A stretch of 58,000 nt of DNA, from positions 131,069,182 to 131,127,181 of the forward strand of contig CM043967.1 of assembly GCA_014529385.2 (NCBI GenBank), given 5' to 3'. The DNA is from Adiantum capillus-veneris. Taxonomy: Eukaryota; Streptophyta; Polypodiopsida; Polypodiales; Pteridaceae. Position 1 is the first letter of the stretch, and each line of letters opens with the position of its first letter. Below the pieces are notes generated by a model. It made no database searches, was not told the DNA's origin, and worked only from the letters and a program-made list of their open reading frames with translations. Shown piece by piece: positions 52,691 through 58,000 of this stretch. A program made the position numbers and the translations under genes.

Positions 52691-53860
52691 TGATGGTGAA
52701 GGAATCTCAAGATAACCAAGAAAAATTAAACACAAGGAAGAGGTCAATGGGGAGTTGCGAGCTACAATTCTCTAAAGCATCTTCATTAGGAAGAGGATGG
52801 GGTCTAGGAGAGCCTCTTTATTTGCCATGAGATTATGAAGGTGATTAACATTCTGACGAATAGGTACATGACATGTGTGCAAGAATGGTGGGTGTGTAAG
52901 AGAGGTGTAAGAGTGGTCAAAGGGTGCACTTTTTCCTCCCAAAAAGGGAGTGGACAACTTTATGATTTTTGGCCTTCCATAACTCCTACATACAATCTTT
53001 ACTCTCAGGAGATATGTAATCTACACGTCGAGCTCTTTCCATAGATATGTTACATGATATGGTTTTGCCAGCTAGATTTTAAATTTAATTTTGGGGGGAA
53101 ATTTTGAATTGAAATAAACTAGTCGTTTTTCTTGTTTGAATTCAAAATCTATACTTTGATTGCTTTCTTAATACTAGAGCTTTGGCTCCCTTAAACTGCC
53201 AAATAAAGCGGTCGTCCTAGACCCCATTCTCTTCCTAATGTGAACAAGACAATGATGCAGATAATGAATGCTCTGCCAACCCCAGTCAACAAGAGGAAAT
53301 GATACCAAACGTGAGGTTTTACAATTTCCCAAATCAAAAAGCTAGACGTCAAGCACACTACAAGAAAAATAAGGTGGCACACAAAGCAAGTGATAACCCA
53401 ATGCCTAAAATGAGGAACAGAACTGAATTTTTATCTCTGGTGAAAGCCAAAGATTGCATTAAAAACAAAATTTCAGGCCATTTCTTTGGAGATCGAGACT
53501 CTAAGACACGAGACAGAGCTAGAGACGTGAGAAAACAAACTCAGAAGTTGAAAACGGAAACTAAACCAAAAAACCCAAAAACATGACCAAACAAAATAGG
53601 AGAGCCAAAATGGACCAAAGTTGAGCACAAAAAGAAGTACCAAGAGCTCAAGAAAACTCTAAGGGAAATATGGACAATTGAATTGAAAAGTGGAGGAGAT
53701 GAAAAAGACAAAAGTGACAACCATATGAGTGCACCCTCCCACTATAGGAAATTCACTATTCAAGACCAAAAGATCGTAGTGACACGACCCAGACGAGAAC
53801 GACGTGAAAAGGAGTCATATGACGACCAGAGGATGCAAGAAAAATAGACTTAGGAGGACT
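52691..53860 (+). pseudogene. Element C: region between protease and RT
   Basis: Readable pieces are DLIDDDDGEGISR just after the protease and a basic, Lys/Arg-rich open stretch at 53240-53586 (FYNFPNQKARRQAHYKKNKV, KTRDRARDVRKQTQKLKTET). KKYQELKKTLREIWTIELKS follows in another frame. There is no W-x-P-K motif here, unlike element B at the same place. Positions 52760-53200 have no recognisable coding sequence. Confidence 0.45.
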
Positions 53861-54290
53861 TGGGGAGGAACCAAAACCAGTCTATATAGCAACCAATCTT
53901 AGTCGAGAAGAAGAAGAGAAGCTTGTAAGCCTTCTTTGATAATATAAGGACGTGTTTGCATGGTCTTATATAATAAGTACTTAAAGGGAGTGGTTCCTAC
54001 AATATGCCAGCATAAAACCTAATGCGAAGCCTAACAAACAAAGGACATACACATACCATGACACCTTTGCTAAGCGCATCAAAAGGAAGGAATTGATAAG
54101 CTAAAGGAAGTAGAGTTCATCTATGAGATAGAACACACCGACTAGGTATCTCCAATCGTTGTGGTACCCAGAAACAATGGTAAACTCTGAGTGTGTGTCA
54201 ATCTCAAAAGGTTAATGCGGCCACAATAAGGGATAATTATCCCCTAACAATCACGGATCATGTATGTCATTAATAACTAATATCTAGTTC
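53861..54290 (+). pseudogene. Element C: N-terminal part of reverse transcriptase
   Basis: LGEEPKPVYIATNLSREEEE and YKDVFAWSY are the standard opening of gypsy RT. KLKEVEFIYEIEHTD, VSPIVVV, NNGKL and VCVNLKRL follow, then DNYPLTITDHV. The fingers/palm with the catalytic Asp box are missing, because the sequence leaves the element near 54290. It shows that the C/B lineage did have an RT-bearing form. Confidence 0.8.
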
Positions 54291-55870
54291 TCCTAAATGA
54301 TTTTCTCATGTTAAACTGATCATTTAATATGGGGAAGTACCAGGGGAGAAAAAGCTAGAATATTGGTAAGGCTAGCAGACTGGTCACAGTAGGGATCCAA
54401 AGGAGGGAAAATAGGCATCACAAGAGGAACCATCTGCAAAAGAGCAATGTGCATCAATGGGCTTCAAAGACCCTAAGGTTCAGCCCATTGACACTTCCAA
54501 GAAGCTTAGGTCCCAAAATTCAAATGAAATGTTCAATGGTCAATCCTTAGGGAAATTGGATGCTTTAGGAAGACCACAAAGTCTTCCCACATCCCTAGAT
54601 GGGAGAAGGCAAGTCCTAAATATAGGGGAAGAGAGAGAAGAGGTGAGAGAACACACACACACACACACACACACACTCGAGGCTTCCCTTTACACAAAGG
54701 TCATATTATACACATGTCAGGTTCCTAGCCGAGTTGCCCCCAATTCCCATTCAAATCCTATTCGATGGCCATAGAGGTGGACCAATGAGAATAAGGCTAG
54801 AGTAAATTTAGTCTAATTAATTTAAAAGCACTTGACAAAAGAACCAATGCAAATTAAGCTCCCTAGAAGACTATTGGACAGTCTACCAAGGGGTCCAATG
54901 AGCATTCAACAACCCAATGGCTTGCCTGATTCCTATTGGCCAGAACACTAGAGGTCCAATGAGAGTTTAATTGAATTATTTAATTACCTAAATCTCTTAC
55001 TAAAGAGGAAAGAGCGATACTTGTCACAAGGCTCTCCATTTGACCTCTAATTTCCTATTGTCTAAGCTTGGCATGAGCCAATGAGGAGCCAAGAGGAGGA
55101 AATAGCAAGAGGGGTCGACTAAGAGTGAGAGGGGGCTGATTTTGCAAGGCATTATGGCACACACACTCACACAGACTCATGTTTTAAGTAAATAAGACTA
55201 TCTCCTTCTCAAGCTTTAATGGAAAGCTCATCATCTACTCCAAGCTTGTGAGAAGGGAGGCCTACACCAAGAACTCTTGGCTTTGTGATGCAAATCCAAC
55301 CAAGAGCCAAGCTCCAGTGCATGCTCATCTCCTCTACCATGCTAATTACTAACCTATGCTAAAGTATTAAGAGTGATTATGTGAGGAGAAATACTTCTTT
55401 CTTGTAAGAATACTTTGTCTTCCTTTAGATCTACTCTCATACCCCACTAGCTCTCACCATCTTTGAAGGTGTGTGAGGTCTTGGGTCTGAGACCGTGAGG
55501 GAATTGATGTTGTGTTTTTCAAGTGTAAGCTTGCTGCTTGAAGCTTCCATCTTCATTGCACCAGCAATTTATTGAAGGAACACAAAGTATTGTATTGTAA
55601 AATGTCTCCCTTAATGGGGGAAACCTATAATGCAAAACCTTTTGGAGGGGGGATCGGATCCATGTATATCCGGTCCTCAACTGTTGTCAATTGTTCTATT
55701 TCTCTCTCTTTTCAAGTATTGTCAATGCCAAATTAGCTAGGTGTAAATTGCTATGTTGCTTTCTCAATTTAGTACTCTCTCTATGCTCATTAGGAACTTG
55801 CTCTTAATGAAATTCTCACTGCGTTATCATTTTTTTCTACACACAAGTTACGACTGCATTAAATGTGACA
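54291..55870 (+). repeat. Unassigned stretch, probably including the element L 5' LTR
   Basis: No gene is recognised. An (AC)n microsatellite occupies 54651-54676. Between 54780 and 55085 the motif CCAATG(A)(G) occurs six times (about 54782, 54844, 54895, 54913, 54956, 55078), a density suggestive of U3 promoter elements. The candidate LTR end TGTGACA at 55870 is next to a PBS-like site. The left LTR boundary is not determined. Confidence 0.4.
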
Positions 55871-55871
55871 T

Positions 55872-55883
55872 TGGTATCATATC
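55872..55883 (+). promoter_or_regulatory. Element L candidate primer-binding site
   Basis: TGGTATCATATC matches the initiator tRNA-Met PBS TGGTATCAGAGC at 10 of 12 positions and lies one base after a CA-ended sequence, upstream of gag. Confidence 0.45.
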
Positions 55884-56190
55884 TATTGGTTTCTCTTTTT
55901 CTTGCTCAAGAAGAGAGGTCCACAAGCTTGCTACAAATGGTTGGAGTTATTAATTGCGAAAGAGTAAGTAGAATAGGGATTTGTCATTCTTGAAGCACGC
56001 CTGCTTTATGCAGTTAACGGGGACATCAGTGAGTGCTATGGTCTTAATAATGGAGTCCTAGGGGGCTTGCTTATGGAGCTATTAGAAGCTTGACAGGAAC
56101 CGATGCTCTCTTGGCTCTGTTGAATTCTCTCTTCTATTCCTTGCAATTAATAATATTCAAGCCACGGGTATAGATGCTTGAGTGCTTATC
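55884..56190. other. Element L leader
   Basis: About 300 bp between the PBS-like site and the first readable gag codons. No motif is seen. Confidence 0.4.
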
Positions 56191-57615
56191 TTTGAAGGTA
56201 AAGAGGAGTAGCAACTAGGGCTTGGCGTGCCAAAGTAGAAGTAAAAGTTTACACCTAAATTTTTTTAGTATTGCTGACAAAGGAAAAGAGATTGAAATGA
56301 ATGTTGATAACTTTGATTTTGCTAATGAAAGAGCAACTAATGATGCCCCTATGCTTGTAAACTATCTTGTTTCTAGGCTACAGCAGGTCATGGGCATCCC
56401 TCCAAGGTGAAGTGCTACAATAATTTCATACCCATGGTATTCGCCAAACTCCCACCAAGAAGAGAGAGTGCATAGGAAAGCTCCTGGTGAAACTTCCAAA
56501 TGAGGACTCCCTCCGATAAGGGAATAAGAAGAGGATCTATACGAAGGGCTCAAAAATCTACTACTCGATGATCCATCTCCTTCCCAAAGGAGAACTCAAG
56601 TTTCAATGGTAGAGTCCCCACCAAAAGAACGAGAAATAAGTGAGTCTCCTACCACCTCAGTGGAGATGGCCCCATGAAGACGGTGGGCAAAACGCTCTCC
56701 AACACCCCCTAGACAGAGAAGACCATCGCATACTTCTCTACACTATAATTAAAAGAGGGACGAGAGAAAACAAGAGAAGAAAAAGGCGAGAAAGAGGTCA
56801 CTCTCTTCTCCATCTTCTTCATCCTCTTCCTCTTTTGAAGAAAGTGATGGTGCAGACAAGGAGGAACAAGGGAAGAAAAAGGCAAGAAAGAGGTCACCCT
56901 CTTGTCCATCCTCCTCATACTCTTCCTCTTCTGAAGAAAGTGATGGTGCAGCTCTTGAACCACCTAAAAGAAGAGGTCTTAGGAAATCCTATGCCACATG
57001 GAAGAGGTTGTCCAAGCTTAAAAAGTTCAAAGAGGGAGGAAATAACATCTCTTTCCTTACCTACAATGGCACTTTTGGTGCTACGGACAGAGTCTTGGCC
57101 TTTATCCAACAACTCAATGCGGCGTTTGGAGATGAGGGCTTCACGGAGACCTCTAAGCTACGTCATGCAACCATGCATTTTCAAAAGTCGTTCATGAAAT
57201 GGTGGTCTAGCCTAGGGGCAAACGGTGAAGCTCAACAAATATGGAAAGCTTTAAGAGATTCCATCACGAAGCAGTTTTTGGCTATCAATGCCAAAGACAA
57301 AGTACTCACCGAATGGCGAAGCTTGAAGCTCTCTCCCTACAAATCTATTCACAAATATGTAGACAATTTTTGGGACTTACATCTCAAAGCCACTATCTTA
57401 AAAAAGATAGATTTTGGAGAGCAAAAACAACAATTTTGTCCGGGTTTAACTGAGGATATGGTGAAGTATGCTAACTCCCAAAGGTCACGCACCATATCTG
57501 TGGTCATACACCATACCATGGTGGCTTCAGAAATCAATTTCCAACAAGGGGCTAAGAGAAATCCTAAGCCCAAAGAAAACAAGGACCGTAACGAGCCTAA
57601 GAGTTTTTCTTACAA
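56191..57615 (+). pseudogene. Element L: Ty3/gypsy gag
   Basis: The N-terminal portion (56222-56410) reads NVDNFDFANERATNDAPMLV and VSRLQQVMGIPPR. It is followed by Pro/Ser/Arg-rich sequence with frame changes. A 96-bp tandem duplication gives two copies of KKKARKRS followed by a Ser run and EESDGA (56777-56952). The capsid domain (57008-57600) is open: FKEGGNNISFLTYNGTFGAT, AFIQQLNAAFGDEGFTETSK, KSFMKWWSSLGANGEAQQIW and FLAINAKDKVLTEWRSLKLS, then YKSIHKYVDNFWDLHLKATI and FCPGLTEDMVKYANS. No zinc knuckle remains, because the sequence passes within a few codons into RT (next entry). Confidence 0.85.
56777..56968 (+). repeat. 96-bp tandem duplication in element L gag
   Basis: Two units, 56777-56872 and 56873 onward, each encoding KKKARKRS, a Ser-rich stretch and EESDGA. 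The basic octapeptide resembles a nuclear-localisation signal. Confidence 0.8.
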
Positions 57616-58000
57616 GAGATTCAGTATTTAGGTCACATTATCTCTCAAGATGGCATCCAAATGGATCCATCGAATCTAGAGGTAATAAAGGATGTCCTAA
57701 TCCAAGGAATCTACACGAACTAAGAAGCTTTATAGGTATGTGTGCATACTATAGAAGCTTCATAGAAAAGTTCTCACAAATTGCAGGACCATTACATGAC
57801 CTAACAAAGAAAAAAGTTAGGTATATATAGTCCACCAAGGAGAACAATGCTTTTGAAAATCTTAAAGAAAAGCTTATTGCTCAACCTGTGCTTACACTAC
57901 CAGATCTCTCAAAGCCATCTAAGCTCCAATGCGACGCTTGTGGTGATTGCCTTGGATCTGTTTTGCTCCAAGAAGGGCATGCCATAGCCTATGAAAGTTG
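57616..58000 (+). pseudogene. Element L: RT C-terminal end and RNase H start
   Basis: FLQEIQYLGHIISQDGIQMD is the conserved block after the RT palm. In a shifted frame, NLHELRSFIGMCAYYRSFIE, SQIAGPLHDLTKKK, FENLKEKLIAQPVL and LQCDACGDCLGSVLLQE (first RNase H Asp) follow. It continues past the window. Protease and the catalytic half of RT are absent: gag ends at SFSYKRFSI and RT resumes directly, so about 1.5-2 kb was deleted. Confidence 0.88.

Overview
The window is eukaryotic and almost certainly from a land plant with a large, repeat-rich nuclear genome. It is AT-leaning, and essentially everything recognisable is plant-type transposable element: Ty3/gypsy, Ty1/copia, one LINE fragment, and several LTR elements that carry gag but no polymerase. 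I found no intact host gene, no rRNA or tRNA gene and no CRISPR array. The only host-like coding sequence is a captured, broken DEAD-box helicase fragment inside a retroelement. The species cannot be told from the sequence.

Layout. 1-7.2 kb: decayed Ty3/gypsy element A (+), with gag, protease, RT, RNase H and integrase in order but broken by many stops and frameshifts. 7.2-9.4 kb: 3' part of an unrecognised LTR element D (-), with LTR, TATA box and polypurine tract. 9.4-10.6 kb: 3' end of element E (+), with a protease tail, a W-[VI]-P-K motif module, a polypurine tract and the start of an LTR. 12.05-23.62 kb: element B (-), structurally complete, with two LTRs of about 944 bp, a perfect 5-bp target-site duplication (ACCAA), a primer-binding site resembling tRNA-Asp and a polypurine tract. 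B encodes Gag and protease but no RT or integrase. 24.7-25.7 kb: LINE ORF2 fragment (-). 26.2-27.1 kb: copia gag remnant (+). 29.3-31.6 kb: gypsy F (-), gag plus 5' LTR. 31.6-34.75 kb: copia G (-), 5' two thirds. 34.75-38 kb: unassigned sequence. 38.2-40.86 kb: gypsy J (-), with a 534-codon open RNase H-integrase. 40.86-50.2 kb: copia H (+), split by element I (41.98-49.73 kb), a gag-only element with 2.6-kb LTRs. 50.2-54.3 kb: gypsy C (+), the 3' part of a relative of B that does retain RT sequence. 55-58 kb: gypsy L (+), whose gag is joined by a deletion to the RT end.

How the parts relate. A, B and C share a Gag with paired CX2CX3HX4C zinc knuckles, and the B and C proteases are closely similar. 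B therefore looks like a non-autonomous derivative that would need pol from a C-like relative. B has three unusual parts. Its 5' leader carries a 1.6-kb array built on a 24-bp palindrome (two 12-nt arms, AGACATCCTACG plus its reverse complement). Its polyprotein ends in a repeated W-x-P-K module that also occurs in E. It also carries a captured helicase fragment next to its polypurine tract. Element I is a second, unrelated gag-only design, with one long frame encoding Gag fused to an unknown domain. The nesting I in H in C gives a relative order of insertions.

Coordinates of LTRs, PBS and PPT were read by eye. Identity values are hand counts. No database search was possible.
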